Shown: positions 18,688 through 28,399 of the stretch, piece by piece
How the letters are laid out: each line of letters starts with the position of its first letter
How positions within the stretch are numbered: position 1 is the stretch's first letter
Source: Roseomonas aeriglobus
GTDB lineage: Bacteria > Pseudomonadota > Alphaproteobacteria > Sphingomonadales > Sphingomonadaceae
NCBI GenBank assembly: GCA_016937575.1
Contig: JAFHKN010000002.1
Coordinates: forward strand, 2,728,001-2,792,000
DNA length: 64,000 nucleotides
Reading direction: 5' to 3'
The notes under the pieces: generated by a model
The model's input: the letters and a program-made list of their open reading frames with translations, nothing else
Database searches by the model: none
Told to the model about the DNA's origin: nothing
Position numbers and translations under genes: made by a program

Positions 18688-20423
18688 GCAGCCTGCCGCC
18701 CGACGACCTGCCCGTCGACGGGATCGACGAGGGAAAGCGGCTGATCCGGGTCGGCGGCGACACCGGCCTGTCGCTCGCCGAGCGCCTGTCCGAACGCTTT
18801 CACCGTTTGACATGGCGCACGCCGCTTTATGGCCTGCGCCTGCGCGGCAAGCATCCGCTGAAGCTGATCACCGTCGCCGACGATCCTTTCCCGGGCGACC
18901 CGTCGCGCGGGCGCGCTCTGCTCGACGGCCATATCGCGCTCAGGGGTGAACGCCGCGCGATCGACGGGCTGGATGCGAAGCTGCCCGGTGCCAGCCGTGC
19001 CTTTGCCGATCATGTCCACGGCTTCGCCTGGCTGCGCGACCTGTCGACCGTCGCGCCGCGGGCGCAAGGGGCGCCGATCGCGGAGAACATCATGCGCGCC
19101 TGGCTGGCTACGCATGGCGAGGCGGTGTCCGAGCCTGCGTGGCGTCCCGACCTGACGGGCAAGCGCCTGCTCGCCTGGGTTGCGCACGCGCCGCTCATCC
19201 TGTCATCGACCGATCTCGTCTATCGCTCGTCGGTACTCCACGCGCTGGCCCGCGGCGCGCGCCATGTCGAGCGGATTGCCGACAAGGCTCCGGCCGGCGC
19301 CCCGCGGATCGCGGCCTGGGCCGGCGTCATCACCGCCGGGCTGATGATCCCGGGCGGCGACCCGCGACGCGTGTTCGGCGAGGCGGGCATGATCCGCGCG
19401 CTGGGCGTCTCGGTGACCGACGACGGCGGCACGGTGATGCGCACGCCCGCCGGGCAGCTCGATGCGCTGATGACGCTCGTCGCCCTGCGCGCGGTCTATG
19501 CCGCGCGGCGGATGGAGATGCCGGCGCAGATCGAAATGGCGATCGGCAAGCTCGTCCCCCCGCTGCTGGGGGTCGCTCATGGCGATCGCGGTCTGTCGAG
19601 CTGGCAGGGCGGCGGGCCGATCGCGGGCGACGCGATCGATGCGGTCATCGCCGCGAGCGAAATCCGTACCCGCCCGCTGCGCCAGGCCCGCGCCTGGGGG
19701 TATCAGCGGCTGGCCAACGCCGGCACGCTGCTGATCGTCGATGCCGCGCCGCCGCCGATCGGACAGGTCGTCGATGGCGGTTGCGCCTCCACCCTCGCCT
19801 TCGAAATGTCGGACGGCCCTGCCCGCCTGGTCGTCAATTGCGGAGGGGCGCGCGCAGCGAATGCGCAGTTGCCCGACGCTCTGCTACAGGGCCTGCGCAC
19901 GACGGCCGCGCATTCGACGCTGACGCTGGGCGATTCCAATTCGACCGCGCTGCACCCCGACGGGACGCTGGGGCGCGGTGTCGGCGAAGTCGAACTGGCG
20001 CGGACCGAAACCGATACCGTCAGCCGGATCGAGGTGAGCCATGACGGCTATGTCCGCCGCTACGGCATGGTCCATCGCCGCCAGATCGCGCTGGGTGCCG
20101 ACGGGCGCGACGTGCGTGGCGAGGATTCGCTGCTGGCGACCGGGCGCACCCGCCGCCGGGCGGACACACTGGCCTTCGCGATCCGCTTCCACCTCGCCCC
20201 CTCGGTCGAGGTGTCGCCGACCGCCGACGGTCAGGCCGCGCTGCTGCGCCTGCCCGGCAACATCCTGTGGCAGTTCCGCTGCAAGGGCGGGTCGCTTGCC
20301 ATCGAGGAAAGCCTCTGGATCGACGGCGACGGCCGACCGCATCCGACCGAACAGCTCGTCGTCACCGGGGAGACACCCCCCGGCGGTACGAGCGTCAGCT
20401 GGTGGTTTCACCGCTCGAGATAA
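18684..20423 (+). CDS. Heparinase II/III family protein
   Basis: A 579-residue protein with an N-terminal alpha/alpha-toroid-like region (about 30-330, with the [14 protein letters not shown] segment [10 protein letters not shown]) and a C-terminal beta-sandwich domain (about 345-575, [13 protein letters not shown] motif [14 protein letters not shown]). Such cytosolic-looking proteins are frequent in alphaproteobacteria between rsmB/rpe and purH. Whether it degrades a polysaccharide is unknown: there is no signal peptide, so the substrate would have to be intracellular. It overlaps rpe by four bases and is followed by purH after ten bases. Confidence 0.88.
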   Translation: MSSLPPDDLPVDGIDEGKRLIRVGGDTGLSLAERLSERFHRLTWRTPLYGLRLRGKHPLKLITVADDPFPGDPSRGRALLDGHIALRGERRAIDGLDAKLPGASRAFADHVHGFAWLRDLSTVAPRAQGAPIAENIMRAWLATHGEAVSEPAWRPDLTGKRLLAWVAHAPLILSSTDLVYRSSVLHALARGARHVERIADKAPAGAPRIAAWAGVITAGLMIPGGDPRRVFGEAGMIRALGVSVTDDGGTVMRTPAGQLDALMTLVALRAVYAARRMEMPAQIEMAIGKLVPPLLGVAHGDRGLSSWQGGGPIAGDAIDAVIAASEIRTRPLRQARAWGYQRLANAGTLLIVDAAPPPIGQVVDGGCASTLAFEMSDGPARLVVNCGGARAANAQLPDALLQGLRTTAAHSTLTLGDSNSTALHPDGTLGRGVGEVELARTETDTVSRIEVSHDGYVRRYGMVHRRQIALGADGRDVRGEDSLLATGRTRRRADTLAFAIRFHLAPSVEVSPTADGQAALLRLPGNILWQFRCKGGSLAIEESLWIDGDGRPHPTEQLVVTGETPPGGTSVSWWFHRSR

Positions 20424-20433
20424 GGAAGACCGA

Positions 20434-21999
20434 ATGACCGACGTTACCATCCGCCGCGCCCTCCTGTCGGTGTCGGACAAGACCGGCTTGGTCGATCTCG
20501 CCCGCGCGTTGGCCGACAAGGGCGTGGAACTGGTATCGACCGGCGGCACGGCGAAGGCGATCCGCGACGCCGGCATCCAGGTTCGCGACGTCAGCGACCT
20601 GACCGGCTTCCCGGAGATGATGGACGGGCGCGTGAAGACACTGCACCCGGTGGTCCACGGCGGGCTGCTCGCGCGCCGGGATACTGCCGAACATATGGCC
20701 GCGGCCGACGCGCACGGCATCGGCATGATCGACCTGGTCGTCGTCAACCTCTACCCCTTCGCCGCCACGGTCGCGCGGGGGGCGAGCCGCGAGGACATCA
20801 TCGAGAATATCGACATCGGGGGCCCGAGCATGGTGCGCTCGGCGGCCAAGAATCACGACAGCGTCGCGATCGTCACCGACCCCGCCGATTACGCCGCCGT
20901 CGCGCGCGGCGTGACCACGCTCGACGAGCGCCGCAGGTTCGCGGCAAAGGCGTTTGCGGCGACCGCCGAGTACGACGCGATGATCGCCAGCTGGTTCGCC
21001 TTCGCCGACCAGGGCGAGCAACTCCCCGAGCGCCTCAGCGTACCGCTGAAGCGTGGCCAGTCCCTGCGCTACGGCGAGAACCCGCACCAGTCGGCCGCGC
21101 TCTATCTGCCGGCCTTTGCGCCGAACGGCAGCCTCGCCGACCACGTCCAAGTCCAGGGCAAGGAACTGAGCTACAACAACCTCAACGATGCCGACGCCGC
21201 GCTCGAACTCGTTGCCGAGTTCCGTAATGGCCCGCCGACCGTGGTCATCGTCAAGCACGCCAACCCGTGCGGCGTCGCGACCGGCGAAACGCTGGTCGAG
21301 GCCTATGAGAAGGCGCTCGCCTGCGACAGCGTGTCCGCCTTCGGCGGCATCATCGCGGTCAACCGACCGCTCGACGGTCCGACGGCGGAGGCGATCAGCG
21401 GCATCTTCACCGAAGTCGTCGCGGCGCCGGATGCCGATGATGCGGCCAAGGCGGCGTTCGCCCGGAAAAAGAACCTGCGCCTGATCCTGACCGGCGACCT
21501 GCCCGATCCGGCACGCGGGGGCATGATGCTGAAGTCGATCGCCGGCGGCATGCTGCTGCAGGGCCGCGACGGCGGGCAACTGGGCGAGCTGACCGTCGTC
21601 ACGAAGCGTCAGCCGACAGACCGGGAACTGGCCGACTGCCGCTTCGCCTGGACGGTCGCCAAGCACGTCAAATCGAACGCGATCGTCTATGCCAAGGACG
21701 GCGCGACCGCGGGCGTCGGTGCAGGCCAGATGAATCGTCTGGAATCCGCGCGCATCGCCGCGTGGAAGGCGAAGGACGCGGCGGAAAAGGCCGGCTGGGC
21801 GGAGCCGAAGACGATCGGCTCGGCGGTCGCGTCGGACGCCTTCTTCCCGTTTGCCGACGGCCTGCTGGCGGCGGTCGAGGCGGGTGCGACCGCGGTCATT
21901 CAACCGGGCGGCTCGATCCGCGACGACGAAGTGATCGCCGCAGCCGATGATGCGGGGCTGGCGATGGTCTTCACCGGCATGCGCCATTTCCGGCACTGA
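20434..21999 (+). CDS. purH: Bifunctional AICAR transformylase / IMP cyclohydrolase
   Basis: A 521-residue enzyme for the last two steps of de novo IMP synthesis. The N-terminal cyclohydrolase domain (about 1-200) has [19 protein letters not shown] and [15 protein letters not shown]. The C-terminal transformylase domain has [30 protein letters not shown] and FPFADGL. An AAGGAAG site precedes the ATG at 20434. It is the last gene of a probable rsmB-rpe-heparinase-purH unit and is followed by a hairpin terminator. Confidence 0.97.
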   Translation: MTDVTIRRALLSVSDKTGLVDLARALADKGVELVSTGGTAKAIRDAGIQVRDVSDLTGFPEMMDGRVKTLHPVVHGGLLARRDTAEHMAAADAHGIGMIDLVVVNLYPFAATVARGASREDIIENIDIGGPSMVRSAAKNHDSVAIVTDPADYAAVARGVTTLDERRRFAAKAFAATAEYDAMIASWFAFADQGEQLPERLSVPLKRGQSLRYGENPHQSAALYLPAFAPNGSLADHVQVQGKELSYNNLNDADAALELVAEFRNGPPTVVIVKHANPCGVATGETLVEAYEKALACDSVSAFGGIIAVNRPLDGPTAEAISGIFTEVVAAPDADDAAKAAFARKKNLRLILTGDLPDPARGGMMLKSIAGGMLLQGRDGGQLGELTVVTKRQPTDRELADCRFAWTVAKHVKSNAIVYAKDGATAGVGAGQMNRLESARIAAWKAKDAAEKAGWAEPKTIGSAVASDAFFPFADGLLAAVEAGATAVIQPGGSIRDDEVIAAADDAGLAMVFTGMRHFRH

Positions 22000-22008
22000 T
22001 CGGACGAG

Positions 22009-22033
22009 GCCCCTCCCGGACAGGGAGGGGCTT
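22009..22033. terminator. Terminator hairpin between purH and flippase genes
   Basis: A 9-bp perfect stem GCCCCTCCC / GGGAGGGGC with a five-base loop, ten bases after the purH stop and followed by TTT. It sits between two convergent genes and may serve both. The T-run is short, so termination strength is uncertain. Confidence 0.6.
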
Positions 22034-22040
22034 TCCGGCG

Positions 22041-23528
22041 TTACGCGGCTTCCGCCTTCGGCATCTTGCGAAACAGCGCGCGGTCTTCCTCGCCGAACGC
22101 CCATTTCCACAGCACGAAGGCGTAGGTCGCGGCGATCGCCGGGATGCCGATCAGTAGCTCGGCCCATTCCAGGCTCTTGGGCAACATCGTGAAGGCGCCG
22201 CCGACCACGATCGCCGCGACTGCCGCCCAGATCAGCGGCCAGCGGATCGGATTGACGCTGGCCCCCAGCAGCCGCGAGAGGAACAGGTTCTTGGCGATCG
22301 ACCCGCACAGGAGCGCGACCATCAGCGCGACTGCCGTCCCGGCCGCCTGGTAATTGATCGGCCAGCCGATCCACCGCATCGCCAGGATCAGCACGAAGCT
22401 CAGCACGATCTGGAACGCCAGCACCGCGGCCGAGATCATCAGATTGCGGTGCCGTGCGATGTAGACGAGCGCGGATTCACTGACCGACCCCGGCGTCGCC
22501 AGCACTTCGGCGAACAGCAGGAAGGCAAGCGCGGCGGTGCCCGCGACGAACTGCGGACCCACCACACCCATCACCGCTTCGCCCGGAATCGAGCCCATCA
22601 GCGTCAGCATCAGTTGCGCCGCGACGATCCAGAATCCGACCTGCCGCACCTGTCGCGCGATCGCGCCGCGATCGTTTTCCTTCAGGCTGTGCGTGATGAC
22701 CGGGCCGAGCACGGGATCGAAGCTGGTCTTCAGTTTCTGCGGCAGCGACGACACCTGCTGCGCCATGTAATAGATGCCGACGATGGTGGGGGTGAACATC
22801 AGCCCCAGGATGAAGCGGTCGACGTTGCGCGTTCCCCATTCCAGCGTGTCGGCGCCGGCGAGCGGGATGTTGGCGCGCGCGAGCGCGAACAGTGGGCGCA
22901 ATTCGGGCTTCCACCCCTTTGGCACGCCGTAGCTGCGCACGAACGGCACCAGCGACGCGGTGAGCGCCGCCGCCATCGACACGGCATAGGCGAAGATCAG
23001 CCCGTCGCGTGCCGAGACATAGTAGAACCCCCATGCCGCAATCGAGATCGTCCACGGCTCGACCACGGCGCGCGCGGTCACCTGCGCCTTGACGTTCAGC
23101 CGATATGCCAGCGCGGCCAGGCTGATGTCCGACCAGGCGACCGCGACGACGATCAGGCTAAGGAAGCGTTCGGCGCCATAAATCTCGCTGTTGGGATACA
23201 TCGCCTCCGGGAAAACGAAGAGCAGAGCGCTGGCGATCATCGATGCGACGAACGCCACCGCCATCGCGTCCCAGGCCACATCGACATGCGGCCGGTCGGT
23301 GCTGGTCAGCGCCTGCGCAAGCCCCCGCTTGAGCCCCAGCGTCGCCACGAGCGCGGCGAATTCGACCACCACCACCGCCAGCGCAAAGCGGCCGACGATG
23401 TCGGGGCCGTACAGGCGACCCGCGATGAACAGGAACGGCAGACGCGCGAGCAGGCGCAGCGCGAAGCCGGCGATGTTCGTGCGGCCACCCTTGGCGAGCG
23501 CAGCGATGTCCTGCTGGGATTCAGCCAC
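22041..23528 (-). CDS. Polysaccharide/oligosaccharide flippase family membrane protein
   Basis: A protein of about 495 residues with roughly 12-14 hydrophobic segments, like Wzx/MurJ-type lipid-linked oligosaccharide flippases. The start of the fold reads DIAALAKGGRTNIAGFALRLLARLPFLFIAGRLYG; motifs such as LGLKRGLAQ and RNVDRFILG fit the family. The GTG at 23528 is preferred because it begins just before the conserved region, but no strong ribosome site supports it, and an ATG at 23576 is possible. No glycosyltransferase genes are adjacent, so the substrate (lipopolysaccharide, capsule or other) is not indicated. Confidence 0.82.
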   Translation of the reverse strand: MAESQQDIAALAKGGRTNIAGFALRLLARLPFLFIAGRLYGPDIVGRFALAVVVVEFAALVATLGLKRGLAQALTSTDRPHVDVAWDAMAVAFVASMIASALLFVFPEAMYPNSEIYGAERFLSLIVVAVAWSDISLAALAYRLNVKAQVTARAVVEPWTISIAAWGFYYVSARDGLIFAYAVSMAAALTASLVPFVRSYGVPKGWKPELRPLFALARANIPLAGADTLEWGTRNVDRFILGLMFTPTIVGIYYMAQQVSSLPQKLKTSFDPVLGPVITHSLKENDRGAIARQVRQVGFWIVAAQLMLTLMGSIPGEAVMGVVGPQFVAGTAALAFLLFAEVLATPGSVSESALVYIARHRNLMISAAVLAFQIVLSFVLILAMRWIGWPINYQAAGTAVALMVALLCGSIAKNLFLSRLLGASVNPIRWPLIWAAVAAIVVGGAFTMLPKSLEWAELLIGIPAIAATYAFVLWKWAFGEEDRALFRKMPKAEAA

Positions 23529-23660
23529 GAACGGCTGTCCCCGACACCGTTCGCCCTGCGCTTGGCCGGCCCCCATCAAAGTCGCACTTCGATGGGACCC
23601 TAGCCGAAGGGCCGGTCCTTGTGCCGCACGCGAAGAGCGCGTGTATCGGAGTACGGCCCC

Positions 23661-23682
23661 TCGACAAGCTCAGGGCGAACGG
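23661..23682 (+). repeat. Short dispersed repeat TCGACAAGCTCAGGGCGAA
   Basis: A 22-base copy of a repeat ending GCGAACGG in the flippase-polA gap. A degenerate copy (TTCGACAGGCTCAAATCGAA...) is at 38504-38526. Such sequences are abundant between sphingomonad genes; function unknown. Confidence 0.5.
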
Positions 23683-23690
23683 AAGATGGG

Positions 23691-26465
23691 TCAATGCGCC
23701 GCGCCCCAGCTCTTGCCAGTGCCGATCTCGACCCCCAACGGCACGGTCAGCGTCACCGCTGGCTCGGCCGCCGTCTCCATGACGCGGCGGATGACCTCCG
23801 TTGCTGCCGCCACATCGCCTTCAGGCAGTTCGAACACCAGTTCGTCATGCACCTGCAGCAGCATCCGCACATGCCGCAATCCGGCGTCGGCCAGCGCCGG
23901 CCCCATCCGCGTCATCGCGCGCTTGATGATGTCGGCGCTCGTGCCCTGGATCGGCGCATTGATCGCGGCGCGTTCGCTGCCGGCACGCTCGTTGGGATTG
24001 GGCGCCTTGATCCGCGGGAAGTGCGTCTTCCGCCCGAACAACGTCGTCGTGTAGCCGCGCGCCTTCGCCTCCTGCAGCGTGTCGGCGATGTAGCGGTTGA
24101 TGCCGGGAAAGCGTTCGAAATAGCGGCTGATCATCGCCTGCGCCTCGTCCGGCGTGACGTCGAGCCGCCCGGCCAGACCCCAGCGGCTGATGCCGTAGAG
24201 GATCGCGAAGTTGATCGTCTTCGCCCGGCCGCGGGTGTCGCGGTCGACCGTGCCGAACAGCTCCTGCGCGGTCATGCTGTGGATGTCGTCGCCGCGTTCG
24301 AACGCCTCGCGCAGTTGCGGCACGTCGGCGATATGCGCGGCGAGGCGCAGCTCGATCTGCGAATAGTCGGCCGACAGGATGATATTGCCCGGCTCGGCCA
24401 CGAACGCGTCGCGGATCTGGCGGCCGGTCTCGGTGCGGATCGGGATGTTCTGCAGGTTCGGGTCGGTCGACGACAGCCGCCCGGTCTGCGCGCCGGTCAG
24501 GCTGTAGCTGGTATGGACGCGCCCCGTAGCCGGGTTGATCTGCGCCTGAAGCGCGTCGGTGTAGGTCGATTTGAGCTTCGACAGCTGACGCCAGTCGAGC
24601 ACCTTCACCACCATCTCGCGGCCCGGCGAATCCTTGTCGGCAGCGATCCGTTCGAGCTCGTTCACGTCGGTCGAATAGACGCCGGACTTGCCCTTGCGCC
24701 CGCCCTTGATCCCCATCTTGTCGAACAGCACGTCACCCAATTGCTTGGGGCTGCCGATCGCGAACTTGAAGCCCGCGTGTCCGTGGATCTCCTCCTCCAG
24801 CGCCGCGATCTGGGTCGAGAAATCGGCCGACAGCTTGGCAAGGATGTCGGCGTCGACCTTGATCCCGTGCATTTCCATGCCGGCGATGACCGCAGGAAGC
24901 GGCCGGTCGACCATTTCATAGACGCGGGTCGAGCCCTCGAACGCGAGGCGTGGCTTCAACCGCCGCCAGAGCCTGAGCGTCACATCGGCATCCTCGGCGG
25001 CGTAGCGGGTCGCCGCCTTCAGATCGACTTCATGGAAACCGATCGCCTTCTTGCCCGTCCCCGTCACGTCCTTGTACGCGATGCAGCTGTGCGACAGGTG
25101 CGTCGCGGCGAGCTCGTCCATGCCGTGGCCGTGCAGCCCGGCGTCGAGGTCGAAGCTCATCACGATCGTGTCGTCGTACGGCGCGACCGTCACGCCCAGC
25201 CGCCCGAGCACGATCATGTCGTATTTCAGGTTGTGACCGATCTTGAGGACGCTCGGGTCCTCGAGCAGCGGCTTCAGCTGCGCGATCACCGCGTCCCGTT
25301 CCAGCTGCGCCGGCCGCTCGGCGAACATGTCGCTGCCGCCGTGGCCGACCGGAATATAGCAGGCGAGGTTGGGCGCGAGCGCCAGGCTCACCCCGACCAG
25401 TTCCGCGCGCGTCGCGTCGAGGCCGGTCGTCTCGGTGTCGATCGCCACGAACCCCTGATGCCGCGCGATCTGGATCCAGTGGTCGAGCCGCTCGGCATCG
25501 ACCACCGTCTCATACGCGTCATGATCGCAGGGCGGATCGGCTTCGACGTCCGGCATGCCCGGCACATCGGCTGCGGCGACCGGCGCGTCGGCGGCACTCG
25601 CACTGGTGTCGAGCTTCGCCAGCAGCGACTTGAAGCCGTGATGCTCCAGGAACGCGCGGAGCGGCGCGTCGGGAATTCCCTTCAGCTCCAGCTCTTCGAG
25701 CGTGTCGGGCAGCGGCACGTCGCAGGCAAGCTCGACCAGCTTGCGGCTGATCCGGGCGCTTTCGGCATGCTCGATCAGATTGTCGCGCAGCTTGCCCTTC
25801 TTCATGTCGGGCGCAGCGGCGAGCACGGCTTCGACGTCGCCATGTTCCTGGATCAGCTTGGCCGCGGTCTTCGGGCCGACGCCAGGGACGCCCGGCACAT
25901 TGTCGACGCTGTCGCCCATCAGCGCCAGCACTTCACCGACCTTGCCGGGCGGAACGCCGAACTTCTCGAACACCTCCGCCGATCCGATGCGGCGGTTGTT
26001 CATCGTGTCGAGCATGTCGAGGCTGCCATCCTCGACCAGCTGCATCAGATCCTTGTCGGAAGAGACGATGGTGACCTGCCACCCTTGCGCCAGCGCGGCC
26101 TTGGCGTAGCTTGCGATCAGGTCGTCGGCTTCCCAGCCCTCCTCGTCGATGCACGGCAGCGAAAACGCGCGCGTCGCGTCGCGGATCATCGGGAACTGCG
26201 GGACCAGATCCTCGGGCGGCGGCGGGCGGTGCGCCTTGTACTGGTCATAGAGTTCGTTGCGGAAGCTCTGCGACGATTTGTCCAGCACCACCGCCATGTG
26301 CGTCGGTCCATCCGCCTTGTGCAGCGCGTCGGCGAGCTTCCACAGCATCGTCGTATAGCCATAGACCGCACCGACCGGCTCGCCGTGCTTGTTCGTCAGC
26401 GGCGGCAAGCGGTGATAGGCGCGGAAGATATAGCCGGAGCCGTCGACCAGGTAGAGATGGGGCAT
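23691..26465 (-). CDS. polA: DNA polymerase I
   Basis: A 924-residue full-length enzyme for Okazaki-fragment processing and repair synthesis. The N-terminal 5'-3' nuclease domain (1-290) has its acidic cluster (for example EADD 112-115, DKD 137-139, GDSVDNVPG). The 3'-5' exonuclease domain is active-looking: D343-T-E in DTETTG, HNLKYD (411-416), YAAEDAD (488-494). The polymerase domain has motif A DYSQIELR (700-707), O-helix R745, K749, F753, Y757 and motif C VHDE (872-875). All three activities should be present. The start at 26465 is the family start MPHLYLVDGS. A palindromic repeat lies upstream, between it and pdeM. Confidence 0.97.
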   Translation of the reverse strand: MPHLYLVDGSGYIFRAYHRLPPLTNKHGEPVGAVYGYTTMLWKLADALHKADGPTHMAVVLDKSSQSFRNELYDQYKAHRPPPPEDLVPQFPMIRDATRAFSLPCIDEEGWEADDLIASYAKAALAQGWQVTIVSSDKDLMQLVEDGSLDMLDTMNNRRIGSAEVFEKFGVPPGKVGEVLALMGDSVDNVPGVPGVGPKTAAKLIQEHGDVEAVLAAAPDMKKGKLRDNLIEHAESARISRKLVELACDVPLPDTLEELELKGIPDAPLRAFLEHHGFKSLLAKLDTSASAADAPVAAADVPGMPDVEADPPCDHDAYETVVDAERLDHWIQIARHQGFVAIDTETTGLDATRAELVGVSLALAPNLACYIPVGHGGSDMFAERPAQLERDAVIAQLKPLLEDPSVLKIGHNLKYDMIVLGRLGVTVAPYDDTIVMSFDLDAGLHGHGMDELAATHLSHSCIAYKDVTGTGKKAIGFHEVDLKAATRYAAEDADVTLRLWRRLKPRLAFEGSTRVYEMVDRPLPAVIAGMEMHGIKVDADILAKLSADFSTQIAALEEEIHGHAGFKFAIGSPKQLGDVLFDKMGIKGGRKGKSGVYSTDVNELERIAADKDSPGREMVVKVLDWRQLSKLKSTYTDALQAQINPATGRVHTSYSLTGAQTGRLSSTDPNLQNIPIRTETGRQIRDAFVAEPGNIILSADYSQIELRLAAHIADVPQLREAFERGDDIHSMTAQELFGTVDRDTRGRAKTINFAILYGISRWGLAGRLDVTPDEAQAMISRYFERFPGINRYIADTLQEAKARGYTTTLFGRKTHFPRIKAPNPNERAGSERAAINAPIQGTSADIIKRAMTRMGPALADAGLRHVRMLLQVHDELVFELPEGDVAAATEVIRRVMETAAEPAVTLTVPLGVEIGTGKSWGAAH

Positions 26466-26518
26466 AAGGCCGCGATAGCAGGGGGTTGGGTTTTGCTAAA
26501 GCCTCGAACCCCATCGTT

Positions 26519-26613
26519 CGTCATCCCCGCGAAGTCGGGGATCAATAGTCGCTGGTCTGTACGAAACTCAGAACGGCCAGCCAGAATATATTCCCGCCTT
26601 CGCGGGAATGACG
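26519..26613. repeat. Inverted repeat with GTCATTCCCGC-type arms
   Basis: Two inverted arms (CGTCATCCCCGCGAAGTCGG left, CCGCCTTCGCGGGAATGACG right) flank about 50 bases between pdeM and polA. Another copy of this arm family is at 54732-54865. It is a dispersed intergenic palindrome, possibly a mobile miniature element. Confidence 0.65.
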
Positions 26614-26627
26614 GTCGTGAGGTCTGG

Positions 26628-27290
26628 TCACGCCGCGATCGGAAACCGCAGCAGTCGGTCGTCGAGCGCGACCAGCGCCTGCGCCCCCGTCCCCACCGCG
26701 CGCACGATTTCGGGATGCCCGGCGTCCAGCCCCCCGGTCAGCGCCCCGAAGGCGGGCAGGATCAGCTTGGTCGGCGTCGCGACGAAGCACCGCCGCGCGA
26801 CCTGCTTGCCGCGGACGCGGACGCGCAGCTTGGGGTGGAAATGGCCCGACAGTTCGGGCCTGGATTCGCGCGGGTCGGCTTCATGCCGCAGGACCAGGCC
26901 CCCCACCTCCGCCTCGTCGACGATCTCGCCGCCGCAATGATCGACCATTGCCGCGTCGTGATTGCCGGTAATCCACGTCCAGCGCGTCGCGGCGGTCAGG
27001 GCGCGGAGGCGATCCTGCGCGGCTTGCGGCAAGCGCTCGCATCCTCGCGAATCATGGAAGCTGTCGCCCAGGCACCAGATTTCCTGTGCCCCCGTCCGCG
27101 TCACCAGTGCGGTCAACGCATCCAGAGTGACGAGCGAATCATAAGGCGGCAGATGCTGGCCGAAGCTTGCGAACCAGCTCGCCTTTTCGAAATGCAGGTC
27201 GGCGACCAGCAACGCGCGCCGCGCCGGCCAGAACAGCGCGCCTTCGCGCAGCGCGTCGAGCTCCACACCGGCGAACGAAAAGCGAACCAT
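26628..27290 (-). CDS. pdeM: Ligase-associated DNA damage response endonuclease PdeM
   Basis: A 220-residue calcineurin-like metallophosphoesterase. Metal-binding motifs are DLHFEK, GDSFHD, TGNHD and SGHFHP, so the site is complete. This protein family is regularly encoded with a ligase-associated DEXH helicase (Lhr), an ATP-dependent ligase and an exonuclease. Here lhr lies upstream on the same strand at 28400-30820 with a retropepsin gene between; ligase and exonuclease are not in the window. The start MVRFSFAGVEL matches family practice. An in vivo repair role is inferred from context. Confidence 0.9.
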   Translation of the reverse strand: MVRFSFAGVELDALREGALFWPARRALLVADLHFEKASWFASFGQHLPPYDSLVTLDALTALVTRTGAQEIWCLGDSFHDSRGCERLPQAAQDRLRALTAATRWTWITGNHDAAMVDHCGGEIVDEAEVGGLVLRHEADPRESRPELSGHFHPKLRVRVRGKQVARRCFVATPTKLILPAFGALTGGLDAGHPEIVRAVGTGAQALVALDDRLLRFPIAA

Positions 27291-27357
27291 AGCGCGCCCT
27301 TACACGCACGAGACTCGGGCATTCAAGGGGTTAGAGCGTACCGGCTCGCTCCGAGCC

Positions 27358-28308
27358 TTACCGACGCGACGCGCGGTCGCAATCGATCCGGCAAGGCCCC
27401 TGCGTGACGAATTTGCGCGGCAACAGGAACCGCGCCTCGCGATTGGCGAAGTCGATATCGACGCGGCGAAAGGATTTGAGCGCATCCATGCCGAGCATCA
27501 GCGCGGGTCGCTCGGCCAGCCCGAAATGCGCGAACGGCGCGACATCGGCGAAGGCGATCGGCATATCGGTGAACTGGACGCTCGCCAGCCGGATGCGGCC
27601 GGCGCGACCATAGTCGGCGGTGACGGTCCCGCCGGTCGCACTGTACAAGGTGAGCGGCTGAAACCGACCGGCCCGCTGCATCAAGCGCTTCAGGGCGGAA
27701 TTGCCGACCGTCACCGCCGATCCGGTGTCGAGCACGACCCGCACCTTCGTCCCGTCGACATCGGCGTCGGTGACGATCAGCTGGCCCATGGTCGATCGCG
27801 CGCGCACGACGATCTCGCCGGGGGCTGCGGCGGGCGTGCGCCTGAGCTTCACCGACGGCGCCACCGCCATCGTCTTCGCATCCAGGTCGATGATGACCTT
27901 GTGATCCTGCAACGTATCGATGCCGAGCAGCCCCATGCCGCCCAGATCCTGTGCATCGAGCGCCGGCGCGTCGATCCGGCCGATGCCCGGCACGCTCGAC
28001 AGGCGGAGCGACGGGATGACGACGGTACCGACCCGGGTCCGCCCGCTCATCGTCACGAGATTGACCGCGCCTGCCGACGCAAGGCCCAACGTCCCGGCCA
28101 ACTGGCGGGAAATGACGGTGCGTTCGGACCCGGTGTCGATCACGAAGCGGAACGGCCCGGCGCCGGCGATCTGGACGGGCACGGTCATACGGTCGTCAAC
28201 CAGCGTCAGCGCGACCGGCGGCGTTTCCGCCCGCACCGGCGCCTGCGCGACATCGGCGGCGAGCGGCAGCAGGCCGAGCAGCGGCAGCATGATGGCGGGA
28301 ACGCCCAT
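27358..28308 (-). CDS. Retropepsin-like aspartic protease with two DTG domains
   Basis: A 316-residue protein with an N-terminal signal sequence (about 1-25) and two aspartyl-protease half-domains. These carry FVIDTGSERT (about residue 55) and VVLDTGSAVT (about residue 190), both with intact catalytic DTG. The two halves can pair within one chain as in pepsin-like or PerP-like bacterial proteases. The ATG at 28308 has a GGAGAGG site five bases upstream; an ATG nine codons earlier lacks one. It lies between lhr and pdeM on the same strand; a link to repair is not evident because it seems exported to the periplasm. Confidence 0.85.
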   Translation of the reverse strand: MGVPAIMLPLLGLLPLAADVAQAPVRAETPPVALTLVDDRMTVPVQIAGAGPFRFVIDTGSERTVISRQLAGTLGLASAGAVNLVTMSGRTRVGTVVIPSLRLSSVPGIGRIDAPALDAQDLGGMGLLGIDTLQDHKVIIDLDAKTMAVAPSVKLRRTPAAAPGEIVVRARSTMGQLIVTDADVDGTKVRVVLDTGSAVTVGNSALKRLMQRAGRFQPLTLYSATGGTVTADYGRAGRIRLASVQFTDMPIAFADVAPFAHFGLAERPALMLGMDALKSFRRVDIDFANREARFLLPRKFVTQGPCRIDCDRASRR

Positions 28309-28399
28309 CGCATCCTCTCCGGGTTGTGAGCGCAAGGCTATGCCTGTGCGGGACGGCGTGCAAGACGACGATCAATCCCCCCTTTCAGGGGAGATGTGT

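Noticed and set aside
23619..27407. A 1262-codon open frame on the plus strand opposite polA and pdeM
   Set aside because: It is the antisense shadow of polA and pdeM, whose families are certain. Long antisense frames are expected in GC-rich DNA, and the translation is rich in Arg, Gly and Asp with no domain.
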